Shown piece by piece: positions 1-8,656 of a stretch of 53,105 bases of DNA; within the stretch, counting starts at the first letter, position 1, and each line of letters opens with the position of its first letter. Origin of the DNA: Georgenia ruanii (GTDB taxonomy: Bacteria > Actinomycetota > Actinomycetes > Actinomycetales > Actinomycetaceae). Location of the stretch: assembly GCF_009193175.1 (NCBI RefSeq), contig NZ_VUKE01000026.1, forward strand, positions 1 through 53,105, written 5' to 3'. The notes below the pieces were generated by a model that was given only the letters and a program-made list of their open reading frames with translations, had not been told where the DNA came from and did not search any database. A program made the translations under genes and the position numbers.

Positions 1-90
1 CCCCAGCAGACCACTGGGTTGATAGGCCGGACGTGGAAGCGCGGTAACGCGTGGAGCTGACCGGTACTAATTGGCCGACAACTTGCCACA
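1..90 (+). rRNA. rrl: 23S ribosomal RNA, 3' end (partial)
   Basis: The window opens inside the 3' end of large-subunit rRNA. The stretch GTGGAGCTGACCGGTACTAA at 51-70, followed by TTGGCCGACAACTTG, is the conserved terminal segment of bacterial 23S rRNA that pairs with the 5' end to form helix 1. The mature 3' end should lie near 87-95; the exact base is uncertain. It is followed by a spacer of about 100 nt and the 5S gene, the normal rrn order. No tRNA lies in the spacer. Confidence 0.93.
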
Positions 91-195
91 ACAAAACTAA
101 GCATCAAACGACTGCTTGCGTCCACTGTATGGTTCCCGAGATACGCCCCACAACCAGCCCCAGAAGGGTTCGGTCGGGCCGGATATCTCCATAGA

Positions 196-314
196 GTTAC
201 GGCAGTCATAGCGAGGGGGAAACGCCCGGTCCCATTCCGAACCCGGAAGCTAAGCCCCTCAGCGCCGATGGTACTGCACGGGAGACCGTGTGGGAGAGTA
301 GGACACCGCCGAAC
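196..314 (+). rRNA. rrf: 5S ribosomal RNA
   Basis: The conserved bacterial 5S elements are present in order: GTTACGGCAGTCATAGCG at the 5' end, the loop segment CCCATTCCGAACCCGGAAGC (231-250) and GGTACTGCACGGGAGACC, then a 3' end that pairs back to the 5' strand. The length of about 119 nt is normal. It lies downstream of 23S in the same direction and ahead of a strong terminator, so it closes the rrn operon. Confidence 0.95.
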
Positions 315-323
315 ACCCATTCC

Positions 324-355
324 AGAAAGGCCCCCACACCCGTGGGGGCCTTTCT
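324..355 (+). terminator. rRNA operon terminator
   Basis: AGAAAGGCCCCCAC at 324-337 pairs with GTGGGGGCCTTTCT at 342-355, a 14-bp stem with a 4-nt loop, starting 10 nt after 5S. The 3' arm itself ends in TTTCT, which gives a short U-rich tail. This is a typical actinobacterial rrn terminator. Confidence 0.9.
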
Positions 356-501
356 GCGTATCCCCGCTGTTGGCCCGGGTGGTCGATTCGATGGCGCGGC
401 GGTTTCGGCCGACCGCCAAACGCGTTTCGAGATTTTCAAATGGAAGGTGTAGCCGTTTGGTGGCGCGTTCCGCGGCGCCACGGGAGCCGGCGTGATGCCG
501 A

Positions 502-531
502 TTGCGCGCCACGTCACCGGTGTGCGATCAT
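502..531 (+). promoter_or_regulatory. candidate promoter of leader peptide/patatin transcript
   Basis: TTGCGC at 502-507 and GATCAT at 526-531 are separated by 18 nt and resemble -35 and -10 boxes. They precede a strong ribosome binding site and a 19-codon ORF. The match to consensus is only moderate. Confidence 0.3.
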
Positions 532-568
532 CCCCGAGATCGTGATTCCTTGGTAGGAGGTGAGACCC

Positions 569-628
569 ATGAACGCAGTATCCACAGTGGGCGCTCCCTC
601 GGAGCTCACGATCGCGCGACTGAGGTAG
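569..628 (+). CDS. leader peptide (19 aa), candidate translational attenuator
   Basis: ATG at 569 follows a near-ideal Shine-Dalgarno (TAGGAGGTGAGACCC) and opens a 19-codon frame, MNAVSTVGAPSELTIARLR, ending in TAG. The last third of the ORF and the spacer behind it form an inverted repeat (GGGCGCTCCC at 589-598 with GGGAGCGCCC at 637-646), so one arm lies inside the ORF. That is the layout of inducible leader-peptide attenuators upstream of ribosome-targeting antibiotic resistance genes: a ribosome stalled or translating in the leader decides which hairpin forms. The gene now downstream is a patatin, which is an odd target for such control. Confidence 0.5.
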   Translation: MNAVSTVGAPSELTIARLR

Positions 629-646
629 TCGCCACCGGGAGCGCCC
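589..646 (+). promoter_or_regulatory. inverted repeat overlapping the leader ORF (attenuator hairpin)
   Basis: GGGCGCTCCC (589-598) and GGGAGCGCCC (637-646) are exact 10-bp complements separated by 38 nt. The left arm is coding sequence of the 19-aa leader; the right arm lies shortly before the TTG start at 675. There is no U-tract, which favours translational or conditional attenuation over a simple terminator. Confidence 0.5.
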
Positions 647-674
647 GACAGGCAATCCGCGAAAGGCGACTCCC

Positions 675-1667
675 TTGAACATCACACCGTCTTCACGTCC
701 GCGCTTCACCTCGGCGGCCTCCGACCGGCCGCTGTCCGACCGGGTTCAGCCGCAGGTCGACGCCTCAAGCCGGATGCGCGCCGCGGGCGAGCGAGCGTTA
801 GTCCTCGGCGGCGGCGGATCGACCGGCAACGCCTGGCTCATCGGCGTGATCGCCGGCCTGTTCGATGCAGGGCTGGACGTGACCACACCCGACCTGACCA
901 TCGGGACGTCGGCCGGAGCGACGGCAGCGGCCCAGATAGCCGGCGCCACCCCGCCCGAGCTGCTTGCCGCCATCCTCGCGGCAGCCCCGCGTTATCGGAC
1001 CGGCCCGGCTCGATCCGACCGAGGACGCGGTCCGACCAGGCCGGTGACGAACCACCTGGAGAGAACGAGCGCGATCATCGCCGCCGCCGAGGACCCGGCC
1101 GACATGCGCCGCAGGATGGGCGCGGCGGCACTCGACATGGATGCGGCGTCGGACGGCTCCTGGCACACACAGTGGCGCGCCACGGTCGCAGAGCGGCTGC
1201 CCAGTCATCTCTGGCCACAGCGGGCTGCGCTCATCACCGCGGTCGATGCCCACACGGGTGAACCGGCCGTGTTCGACCGCCACAGCGGAGTCGACCTGGT
1301 GGACGCCGTCGCCGCCAGCTGCGCCAGTGGCCTTCCCCACCGGATCGGGGACCGCCGATACATCGACGGCGGCTACCGGTCCAACGCCGAGAATGCCGAC
1401 CTGGCAGCCGGATACGCACGGGTGCTGGTGCTGTCCCCCTTCGGCGGCCGAACGCGCACGCCGCTGGAGTGGGGCATGCACCTCGCGAGGCAGGTCGACG
1501 AACTACGCGCACGCGGCAGCCGAGTGGAGACGATCTTCCCCGACAGCGACTCCGAGCACATGTTCGGCGCCAGTGCGATGGATCCGGCGTTGCGTCCGCC
1601 CGCCGCTCGAGCCGGCTACGCCCAGGGCAGAGCCCTTGCCCCGCGGCTCACCAGTTTCTGGCGCTGA
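675..1667 (+). CDS. patatin-like phospholipase family protein
   Basis: Predicted serine acyl hydrolase of the patatin/RssA family acting on lipid esters with a Ser-Asp dyad. Seen: the oxyanion-hole glycine run LGGGGSTGNAW just after residue 40, the nucleophile elbow GTSAG, and the catalytic DGG in YIDGGYRSNAENADLA in the second half. No signal peptide or membrane span is seen, so it is likely cytosolic. Length (330 aa from the TTG at 675, or 297 aa from the ATG at 774) fits a single-domain patatin. The TTG is preceded by GAAAGG; the ATG has no clear ribosome binding site. Residues 1-33 do not look like a patatin: SDRPLSDRV and VDASSR recall the N-terminus of actinobacterial ABC-F proteins, and the frame sits behind a leader-peptide attenuator, so the 5' end may derive from another gene. 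Confidence 0.85.
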   Translation: MNITPSSRPRFTSAASDRPLSDRVQPQVDASSRMRAAGERALVLGGGGSTGNAWLIGVIAGLFDAGLDVTTPDLTIGTSAGATAAAQIAGATPPELLAAILAAAPRYRTGPARSDRGRGPTRPVTNHLERTSAIIAAAEDPADMRRRMGAAALDMDAASDGSWHTQWRATVAERLPSHLWPQRAALITAVDAHTGEPAVFDRHSGVDLVDAVAASCASGLPHRIGDRRYIDGGYRSNAENADLAAGYARVLVLSPFGGRTRTPLEWGMHLARQVDELRARGSRVETIFPDSDSEHMFGASAMDPALRPPAARAGYAQGRALAPRLTSFWR

Positions 1668-1750
1668 CCCGCACGGAAGCGATCGGCTCGGTAGGCGGGG
1701 CCACACCGGCTCACGCCTGGTCCGGCCCACGGGCGCGACACGCCTCGCAC

Positions 1751-1850
1751 CGTCCGTGGGCCCCTCGCCTGGGCTCGGTCCGCCGTCCGTGGGCCCCTCG
1801 CCTGGGCTCGGTCCGCCGTCCGTGGGCCCCTCGCCTGGGCTCGGTCCGCC
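1751..1850. repeat. three tandem copies of a 33-bp repeat
   Basis: The unit starts CGTCCGTGGGCCCCTCGCCT and continues to a period of 33 bp, with copies beginning at 1751, 1784 and 1817. The copies are identical by eye. The array lies between the convergent patatin and GNAT genes. A period divisible by 3 would keep any reading frame open, but no convincing gene uses it. Confidence 0.9.
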
Positions 1851-1901
1851 TTTCCGGGAGACCGCGGCCGCTCCCATGCCCGGGCGTTCGGGATCTCCGG
1901 C

Positions 1902-2795
1902 TCAGACCGCGATCGCGCGGTTGACCCAGACCGAGGTCACGTCCATGCCGACGCGCTGGTACAGCCCGAGCGCGCCGGTGCGCGAGTCGGTGCTGAGCTC
2001 GGAACGGACCGCGCCGTGCCCCCGGGCCGCGGCGAACGCGTCAGCGAGGAGGGCCTGGCCCAGGCCGAGGCCGCGCCGGTCGCGCCGGACCGCGAGCTTG
2101 TCGACAAAGCCGGTGGTGCCGGCGAGGAGCACGACCGCGGCGCCGACGACCGCGCCGTCGGGCGCCGCGGCGACGCGAAGATTCCACGCCTCGAAGCCGG
2201 GCCGACGCAGCACCTGGGCGCCGAAGTCCTCGAACGACTGCCGCGCGCGCGCCGACCATTCGAGGAAGGCGTCCTCGACCACCATCCACACCGCGCGGTG
2301 CTCGGCCGGCGTCGCCTCACGAATCGTGACGCCCGCCGGCAGCGGAGGGGCCGCGATGGTGGCGCCGTCGGGCATGGCGAGCACCCACGAGGTCCACCGG
2401 ACGTGGAAGCCGAGCGCCTCGAGGAGACGGTCGCCGGGAGACCCCTGCGGGACCGGCATGCCGACGACCGCGCTGCCCACCGACCGCGCCCGCTCCTGGA
2501 GCCACCCGGCGAGGTGGCTGCCGATGCCGCGCCCGTGGTGCGCGGGGTCGACGGCGGCGTGCGCCCGGTCGGGCCCCGAGAGCTCGGCGTACGCCACGAG
2601 GCGGTCGCCGTCGAGCACGCCGACCGTGCCCGTGGGGAGGTCGAAGCTGGGCCGCTGCCAGTCGGCGAGGAGGTCCGCCTCCTCGATGCTGACCTGACCG
2701 GTGTCGCGCAGCTCCTCGGCGGCCATGATCGCCGTGACGGCGGCGGCGTCGTCGAGGGCGAGGGGGCGTTGTGTCAGGCCGGCGGGAAGGGGCAT
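1902..2795 (-). CDS. GNAT family N-acetyltransferase (two GNAT domains)
   Basis: Acetyl-CoA-dependent acyltransferase with two tandem GNAT folds. Acetyl-CoA loop motifs are seen twice: HHGRGIGSHLAGWL in the N-terminal half and RRGLGLGQALLADAF in the C-terminal half. About 297 aa is the usual length for a double GNAT. The ATG at 2795 (MPLPAGLTQRPL) was preferred; an in-frame GTG at 2822 would add 9 residues. Neither has a strong ribosome binding site. A palindrome, CGCGAA-A-TTCGCG, lies just upstream at 2830-2842 and could be an operator. The substrate cannot be told from sequence; such proteins are often mycothiol-synthase-like or antibiotic/amine acetyltransferases. Confidence 0.85.
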   Translation of the reverse strand: MPLPAGLTQRPLALDDAAAVTAIMAAEELRDTGQVSIEEADLLADWQRPSFDLPTGTVGVLDGDRLVAYAELSGPDRAHAAVDPAHHGRGIGSHLAGWLQERARSVGSAVVGMPVPQGSPGDRLLEALGFHVRWTSWVLAMPDGATIAAPPLPAGVTIREATPAEHRAVWMVVEDAFLEWSARARQSFEDFGAQVLRRPGFEAWNLRVAAAPDGAVVGAAVVLLAGTTGFVDKLAVRRDRRGLGLGQALLADAFAAARGHGAVRSELSTDSRTGALGLYQRVGMDVTSVWVNRAIAV

Positions 2796-2829
2796 GAGGG
2801 CATTGAAGCGTGCGAACGGCACCAGGTCC

Positions 2830-2842
2830 CGCGAAATTCGCG
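2830..2842. promoter_or_regulatory. palindrome CGCGAAATTCGCG upstream of GNAT gene
   Basis: A perfect 6-1-6 palindrome lies 8-35 bp upstream of the two possible starts of the minus-strand GNAT gene, in the 190-bp gap shared with the divergent small membrane protein gene. It is A/T-rich in an otherwise very GC-rich stretch. It could be a repressor or activator site; no regulator can be assigned. Confidence 0.35.
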
Positions 2843-2984
2843 TCCAGGGCGCACGTCATTGCCGCCGTCGGCGGGCAAGCGTCCATGTCCTGATGACCAT
2901 GGTGGCCGGCTGTGCCACGCTGGCAGCGCGGGCGACGGCTGCGGCGCCGTCGTCGGCGGCGCGGAACCACGGAGGCGGTCGATC

Positions 2985-3275
2985 ATGACGCACGGGCGGG
3001 AGGACGCACCGGGCCCACGGGCGCAGCACGGTGACCCGCCGGCGCGCCGGTGGGGGATGCTCGCCCGCTGGGTGCTCGCCCGCCGCGGCCTCTACGCCGC
3101 GGCGGTGGCGGCCCTCGCCGTCGTCGCCATGCAGCTGCACCGATGGGTGACCGGCACCTTCCAGCTGTGGGCGGTGCTCCTCATCGCGGCCATCGCCGTC
3201 GTCGCGGGGCGCCTGCTCGACCCGCGACGACGCCGCCTGCACGCCGCCAGACGTGCCGCCGAGCGTCGCACCTGA
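2985..3275 (+). CDS. small two-helix membrane protein, hypothetical
   Basis: A 96-aa protein with a basic, polar N-terminus (about 34 residues) and two hydrophobic helices (roughly residues 36-52, LYAAAVAALAVVAMQL, and 60-77, LWAVLLIAAIAVVAGRLL). It ends in an Arg-rich tail (DPRRRRLHAARRAAERRT), so both ends should face the cytoplasm. ATG at 2985 is preceded by GGAGG with 9-nt spacing. I do not recognise a family. It is transcribed divergently from the GNAT gene and converges on the APC permease. Confidence 0.6.
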   Translation: MTHGREDAPGPRAQHGDPPARRWGMLARWVLARRGLYAAAVAALAVVAMQLHRWVTGTFQLWAVLLIAAIAVVAGRLLDPRRRRLHAARRAAERRT

Positions 3276-3299
3276 CGCGGACGCCGGCGGGCCGCCCCT

Positions 3300-4727
3300 C
3301 TAGTGCTCCTCGCGCCCGAGGGCCTCCGGGTCACGGAAGTAGGTCTTCTTCGCCCGCACGCCCCGGTTCCACAACCAGGTCAACACCCACAGCACCACCC
3401 CGATCCCCACCAGCACCCCGGCGATGCGGTACTCGATCGGGTCCTGTGCCCACGGGCCGACGAGGTAGACGCAGGTGAGGGCGCCGAGGTAGGGCAGCAC
3501 CCTCGGGGCGCGGAAGTGCTCCCGGTTCACCGGCCGCCGACGCAGCACGATCGCCGCGACGTTGACGACGGTGAAGACCGCGAGCAGCAGCAGCGCCGTC
3601 GTCCCGCCCAGGGCCGTGACGGTCTCCGCGCCCATGACGGTGGTGACGACGACGATCAGACCGGCCGCGATCGCCGTCGTGAACACGATGGCCGCCCAGG
3701 GCGAGCGGCGGCGGGGGAGGACCAGGCCCAGGGAGCGGGGCAGGACGTCCTGGCGGGCCATGCCGTAGAGCAGCCGGCTCGCCATCATCATGTTGATGAG
3801 GGCGGTGTTGGCGACGGCGAACATGGACAGGACCGGGTAGATCGTGTCCATCGGCAGCCCCGGCGCGCCGGCGCGGACCACCTCGAGGAGCGGGGTGGCG
3901 CTCTCGGCCAGCGTCCCCACCGGCACCAGCGCCACGGCGGCCACCGACACCAGGACGTAGACCACGGCGGTGAGGCTGAGCCCGGTGAGCATGATCCGCG
4001 GGAAGGTGCGCACCGGGTCCTTGGTCTCCTCGGCCATGTTCACCGAGTCCTCGAAGCCGACCATGGAGAAGAAGGCCAGCGCCGTCGCGGAGGTCACGGC
4101 GAGGAAGACCCCCTTGTCCTCCGGGGTCTCGAAGCCGACGACGCGGCTGAAGTCCGCCTGGCCCTGCCCCATCGCCCAGAACCCGATGAGCACGACGATG
4201 AGCAGCCCGGTCAGCTCCACGACCGTGAGCACCACGTTGACCTTGAGGCTCTCGGCCACCCCGCGCAGGTTGACCAGGGCCAGGAGCACCACGAACGTCA
4301 CCGCGACCACCGTCACCCCGCGCTGACCCCAGTCCAGGCCGAAGGCGACCACGAAGTTCTCGCCGAGGAACTTCGAGGCCGTGGACGCCGAGGTGATGCC
4401 CGAGCTGAGCACGGCGAAGGTGACGAGGAACGTCAGGAAGTGGATGCCGAAGGCCCGGTGGGTGTACAGGGCGGCGCCGGCCGCCTGCGGGTACTTCGTG
4501 ACGAGCTCGAGGTAGGAGAACGCCGTCATGGTGGCGACGGCGAACGCCAGCAGGATCGGCGCCCAGGCCGCGCCGCCGACCTCGGCGGCCACCTGGCCGG
4601 TGAGGGCGTAGACACCGGTGCCGAGGATGTCGCCGACGATGAAGAGCAGCAGCAGCTTGGGTCCGATGACCCGCTTGAGCCGGGGCTCCTCATCCTCCTT
4701 CGTCGTGGTCGTGGTCGTCGTCGACAT
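3300..4727 (-). CDS. APC family amino acid permease
   Basis: Secondary transporter of the amino acid-polyamine-organocation superfamily, 475 aa with about 12 hydrophobic helices. The first helix carries the unwound substrate-binding glycine motif (GDILGTGVYALTG), and helix 6 carries FFSMVGFEDSVNMAEE, typical of cationic/neutral amino acid permeases. A Thr-rich N-terminus (MSTTTTTTTKEDEEP) precedes helix 1. ATG at 4727 has a strong ribosome binding site (GAGGAGG) immediately upstream. It stands alone, convergent with the small membrane protein gene. Substrate unknown. Confidence 0.92.
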   Translation of the reverse strand: MSTTTTTTTKEDEEPRLKRVIGPKLLLLFIVGDILGTGVYALTGQVAAEVGGAAWAPILLAFAVATMTAFSYLELVTKYPQAAGAALYTHRAFGIHFLTFLVTFAVLSSGITSASTASKFLGENFVVAFGLDWGQRGVTVVAVTFVVLLALVNLRGVAESLKVNVVLTVVELTGLLIVVLIGFWAMGQGQADFSRVVGFETPEDKGVFLAVTSATALAFFSMVGFEDSVNMAEETKDPVRTFPRIMLTGLSLTAVVYVLVSVAAVALVPVGTLAESATPLLEVVRAGAPGLPMDTIYPVLSMFAVANTALINMMMASRLLYGMARQDVLPRSLGLVLPRRRSPWAAIVFTTAIAAGLIVVVTTVMGAETVTALGGTTALLLLAVFTVVNVAAIVLRRRPVNREHFRAPRVLPYLGALTCVYLVGPWAQDPIEYRIAGVLVGIGVVLWVLTWLWNRGVRAKKTYFRDPEALGREEH

Positions 4728-4886
4728 GGTCCTCCTCGTGCGGTCGTCTCAGCGGACCTTGTCTGTCCGATGGATGGTTCGCAAGTGGAGGCGACGGCAG
4801 GCGGCTTCCGGACCCTGTGCCCGGACGCGCGACCTTCGCGGACGATCGATTCTCAACGGCCCCAGCGGGGGCGAGCACCGGGACGG

Positions 4887-5393
4887 CTACACGCCCTGCA
4901 TCGGTGAGATGACGACGTCGACCGCTAACCAGCCCGGGACGGGCGGCGCGCTCGTGCCGTCCCAGTTCGCCAGCGGGATCGAGAAGAACGCGGTCTGTGT
5001 CACCACGATGGCGCCGACGGCGAGCAAGATCACGGTGGGGCCGGCCCAGCTGAGCGCTCTGAGGGCGGCTGCCGCATCATTCGCCCGCTGCACGGCTCTG
5101 ATGGTCGCCCACACGACGACCAACGCGAGCAGCAGGTAGACCACAGGGCTCGGGCGAAGCGTCATGGCGATGCACGACGGGGCAATGTCGGTCGGGTTGC
5201 CGAACCGGTCGACGAAGCCACCGTCGGCGTCCATGCCACCCGGGCAGTATCCCTGGCTTCCTGTCGACAGGATCGAGTAGCCAAACCCTGCGACAAATGC
5301 CGTGACGATGAGTCGCCGAACCAGAACGAGCACCTCGCTACCGGGCGGCGAGGACGTGGCGAAGGCGGGAGACCTGATCGTGTCGCTCGGCAT
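4887..5393 (-). CDS. hypothetical membrane protein
   Basis: A 168-aa protein with three predicted membrane helices (about residues 22-44, 84-101 and 119-140). Between helices 1 and 2 is a loop with two cysteines (GYCPGGMDADGG and APSCIAM), probably outside and possibly disulfide-bonded. ATG at 5393 has AGGAG 8 nt upstream. It lies upstream of the APC permease on the same strand with a 159-bp gap, so it is probably a separate unit. No family recognised. Confidence 0.6.
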   Translation of the reverse strand: MPSDTIRSPAFATSSPPGSEVLVLVRRLIVTAFVAGFGYSILSTGSQGYCPGGMDADGGFVDRFGNPTDIAPSCIAMTLRPSPVVYLLLALVVVWATIRAVQRANDAAAALRALSWAGPTVILLAVGAIVVTQTAFFSIPLANWDGTSAPPVPGWLAVDVVISPMQGV

Positions 5394-5661
5394 AGGGGCA
5401 CTCCTGCTCGGATCCTCGGCGCCTCACCGTTCGCCTCGACGACGCGGTCTGTCAGGCGTGTCTCCACTGCGCGCCGTCGTTGGCGCTCGACGTCGATCAT
5501 GGCACAGGGGCCACCGGGGGCGGCTGGACCCCGTACGACTGGCATGGCCCGGCAGCTCGAGGAGTGAAGCGCTGTGGTTCGGACAGCCGCCACAATCATG
5601 CCGAAGGACCACCGCCGCAACGAACGCGGCAGCAGGCCCACCACCGACAAAGGAGTCACCC

Positions 5662-6090
5662 ATGGATTGGACCCTCGAGGTCGTCATCGTGCCGGTCAGT
5701 GACATCGACCGGGCGATCGCCTTCTACCGCGACCAGGTCGGCTTTGCGCTCGACCACCACACCGTCAACGAGCACATGACCGTCGCGCAGCTCACCCCGC
5801 CCGGCTCGGGCTGCTCGATCGTCGTCGGCACCCTGCCGGCGCAGAATGCGATGACGCCGGGGACGCTCCACGGGCTGCAGCTCGTGGTCGCCGACGCGGC
5901 GGCGGCCCGCCGGGAGCTGGTCGACCGGGGCGTGCCGTGCAGCGAGATCACCGCCTTCGACGAGCGCGACGGTGGGACGTTCTTCGGGTTCCAGGACCCG
6001 GACGGCAACAGCTGGGCGGTGCAGCAGATCCGGGCGCGGGCCGAGAGGCCGCTCATCCCGCTGGAGGCACGCGCCACCTTCGGCGGGTAA
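5662..6090 (+). CDS. VOC family protein (glyoxalase/bleomycin-resistance fold)
   Basis: A 142-aa single-chain vicinal-oxygen-chelate protein with two beta-alpha-beta-beta-beta modules. Seen: the opening VVIVPVSDIDRAIAFYRDQVGF and the closing FGFQDPDGNSWAVQQI. The usual terminal glutamate ligand position reads Q, so a classic metal site is doubtful. ATG at 5662 follows AAAGGAG with 8-nt spacing. The substrate is not predictable; relatives include lyases, dioxygenases and drug-binding proteins. The next gene, a SnoaL-like protein, follows at 94 bp in the same direction and may be co-transcribed. Confidence 0.88.
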   Translation: MDWTLEVVIVPVSDIDRAIAFYRDQVGFALDHHTVNEHMTVAQLTPPGSGCSIVVGTLPAQNAMTPGTLHGLQLVVADAAAARRELVDRGVPCSEITAFDERDGGTFFGFQDPDGNSWAVQQIRARAERPLIPLEARATFGG

Positions 6091-6184
6091 CGACCGCGAC
6101 CGTTCTCCGCCGGCGCGGGCTCCGTGCCTGCACACTGGGAGCAGGCCGAGGCGGTCGGCCGGTCCAGCCCGAGGGAGGTCGACG

Positions 6185-6526
6185 ATGACCAGGACGCCGG
6201 AAGAGATCTTCGCCCACCACGGCCAGGCGCTGGGGGCCGAGGACCTCGAGGACATCGTCGCCGACTACGCCGAGGACGCCGTCCTCGTCCTCCACAAGGA
6301 GGTGTTCCGGGGCAAGGACGGCGCCCGGGAGGTCTTCACCCGCCTGCTCGGCGACGTCCCGCGGGCCCAGTGGGAGCTGGACACCACCTTCGTCGACGAC
6401 GTGCTGTACCTGGAGTGGAATGCCACCGGCGGCGGCCGGCGGATCCAGGACGCCATCGACACGTTCGTCTTCGCGGACGGGCAGATCCAGGTCCAGACCA
6501 TCGCGTACACGGTCCGTCAGCTCTGA
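6185..6526 (+). CDS. SnoaL-like / NTF2-family protein
   Basis: A 113-aa protein with the cone-shaped NTF2-like pattern: N-terminal helix (EEIFAHHGQALGAEDLEDIVADYAEDAVLV), then strands ending in YLEWNATGGGRRIQDAIDTFVFADGQIQ. This fold serves ketosteroid isomerase-type, polyketide cyclase and unknown small-molecule enzymes. The start at 6185 follows GAGGGAGG at about 7 nt. It sits behind the VOC gene and before the chitosanase. Function not assignable beyond fold. Confidence 0.8.
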   Translation: MTRTPEEIFAHHGQALGAEDLEDIVADYAEDAVLVLHKEVFRGKDGAREVFTRLLGDVPRAQWELDTTFVDDVLYLEWNATGGGRRIQDAIDTFVFADGQIQVQTIAYTVRQL

Positions 6527-6570
6527 TGTGGAACGGCCCTGTCAAGTGGTGCTGGTAGGAGGCTGACGGC

Positions 6571-7485
6571 GTGAGGTGGTGGCGCCGGGCGCGAGCGGGG
6601 GGCCGGGCGCAGGGCCCGGCGCCCGCCGAGCCGGACCGCGAGCCGGGCCACGTGGCCGGCGACCCGTCGGCCGGGGAGGCGGGGCGGGGATCACCCGCCG
6701 GCGAGCCGGACCGGGGATCAGCGGGGGTCCCGGGGCTCGCCAGCTATAAGGAGCTGGCGCTGGAGATGACCTCCACGGCCGAGAACTCCACCCTGGACTG
6801 GACCACCGCGTACGGCTACATCGAGGACATCGACGACGGGCGCGGCTACACCGGCGGGCTCGTCGGCTTCTGCTCGGGCACGGCCGACATGCTCGCCCTG
6901 GTCCGACGCTACGCCGGGCGCGCGCCGAGCAACCCCCTCGCGCCCTACCTCGAGGCGCTCACGGCGATCGTGGCCGCGCCGTACGCACGCCGGGCGAAGC
7001 TCTCCCACCGGCTGCTCGACCCGGGTTTCGTGCCCGCCTGGCGCGCCGCGGCGAACGACCCGGCCTTCCGCCAGGCCCAGCGCGACCTGCGCGACCAGCT
7101 CTACTGGGCCCCGGCCCTCGAAGCGGCCCGGGCCGACGGCGCGGGGGCGCTCGGTCTGGCGATCTACTACGACGTCTCGGTCAACCACGGCCCCGGCGAG
7201 GACCGGGAGTCCTTCGGTGGCATCCTGCGGACCGCCCGGGCGGCGCGTCCGACGCCCGCCGCCGGGGGCGATGAGGCCCGCTACCTCGCCGCGGTCGTGG
7301 ACGCGCGCGCCGCGGTGCTCAAGGAGTGGGGCGACCTGCAGCCGGACGGGCGCGTCGCCGCGCACCGCGCGCTGCTCGCCACGGGCAACCTGGGCCTCGT
7401 GCCGCCGGTGTCCTGGTCGATGTACGGCGACCGGTTCACCGTGCCCGCCTGGCCGGCGCCCCCGTCGGAGGAGCGCGGCGCCTGA
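6571..7485 (+). CDS. GH46 family chitosanase (no visible signal peptide)
   Basis: Endo-chitosanase that hydrolyses beta-1,4-glucosamine polymers by inversion. The GH46 signatures are clear: [10 protein letters not shown] carries the proton donor Glu71, and [14 protein letters not shown] carries Asp89, 18 residues later, the same spacing as Glu22/Asp40 in Streptomyces N174 chitosanase (recalled). [22 protein letters not shown] and SWSMYGDRF also match. Family enzymes are secreted, yet residues 1-55 here are hydrophilic and rich in Gly, Pro, Arg and Glu, with no hydrophobic core. GTG at 6571 follows TAGGAGG. No upstream in-frame start adds a signal peptide. Either it is exported otherwise, it is intracellular, or the 5' end was lost. 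Confidence 0.9.
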   Translation: MRWWRRARAGGRAQGPAPAEPDREPGHVAGDPSAGEAGRGSPAGEPDRGSAGVPGLASYKELALEMTSTAENSTLDWTTAYGYIEDIDDGRGYTGGLVGFCSGTADMLALVRRYAGRAPSNPLAPYLEALTAIVAAPYARRAKLSHRLLDPGFVPAWRAAANDPAFRQAQRDLRDQLYWAPALEAARADGAGALGLAIYYDVSVNHGPGEDRESFGGILRTARAARPTPAAGGDEARYLAAVVDARAAVLKEWGDLQPDGRVAAHRALLATGNLGLVPPVSWSMYGDRFTVPAWPAPPSEERGA

Positions 7486-7576
7486 CGCGGCGCGCGGACC
7501 GGGGTGGGCTCGTCCCGTAGGCGCCCGCTCGCCGTCGGGCGCACGATGGCAGGACCCCACCGGCGAGGAGAGTCTC

Positions 7577-8578
<1,002 letters not shown>

Positions 8579-8581
8579 CGG

Positions 8582-8603
8582 GCGCGCGCGTCAGCCGCGC
8601 GCG
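8582..8603. terminator. hairpin between convergent genes
   Basis: CGCGCGCG at 8583-8590 pairs with CGCGCGCG at 8596-8603 around a 5-nt loop. It starts 4 nt after the aldo/keto reductase stop and faces the histidine kinase end, so it could terminate from both sides. No U-tract. Confidence 0.45.
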
Positions 8604-8656
8604 AGGTGATGCGGTGCGCCGCCTCGGCGCGCCATGCCGTGCGCAGTCTCGACGCG

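Noticed and set aside
1751-1850. CRISPR-like reading of the three 33-bp copies
   Set aside because: The copies are directly adjacent with no spacers.
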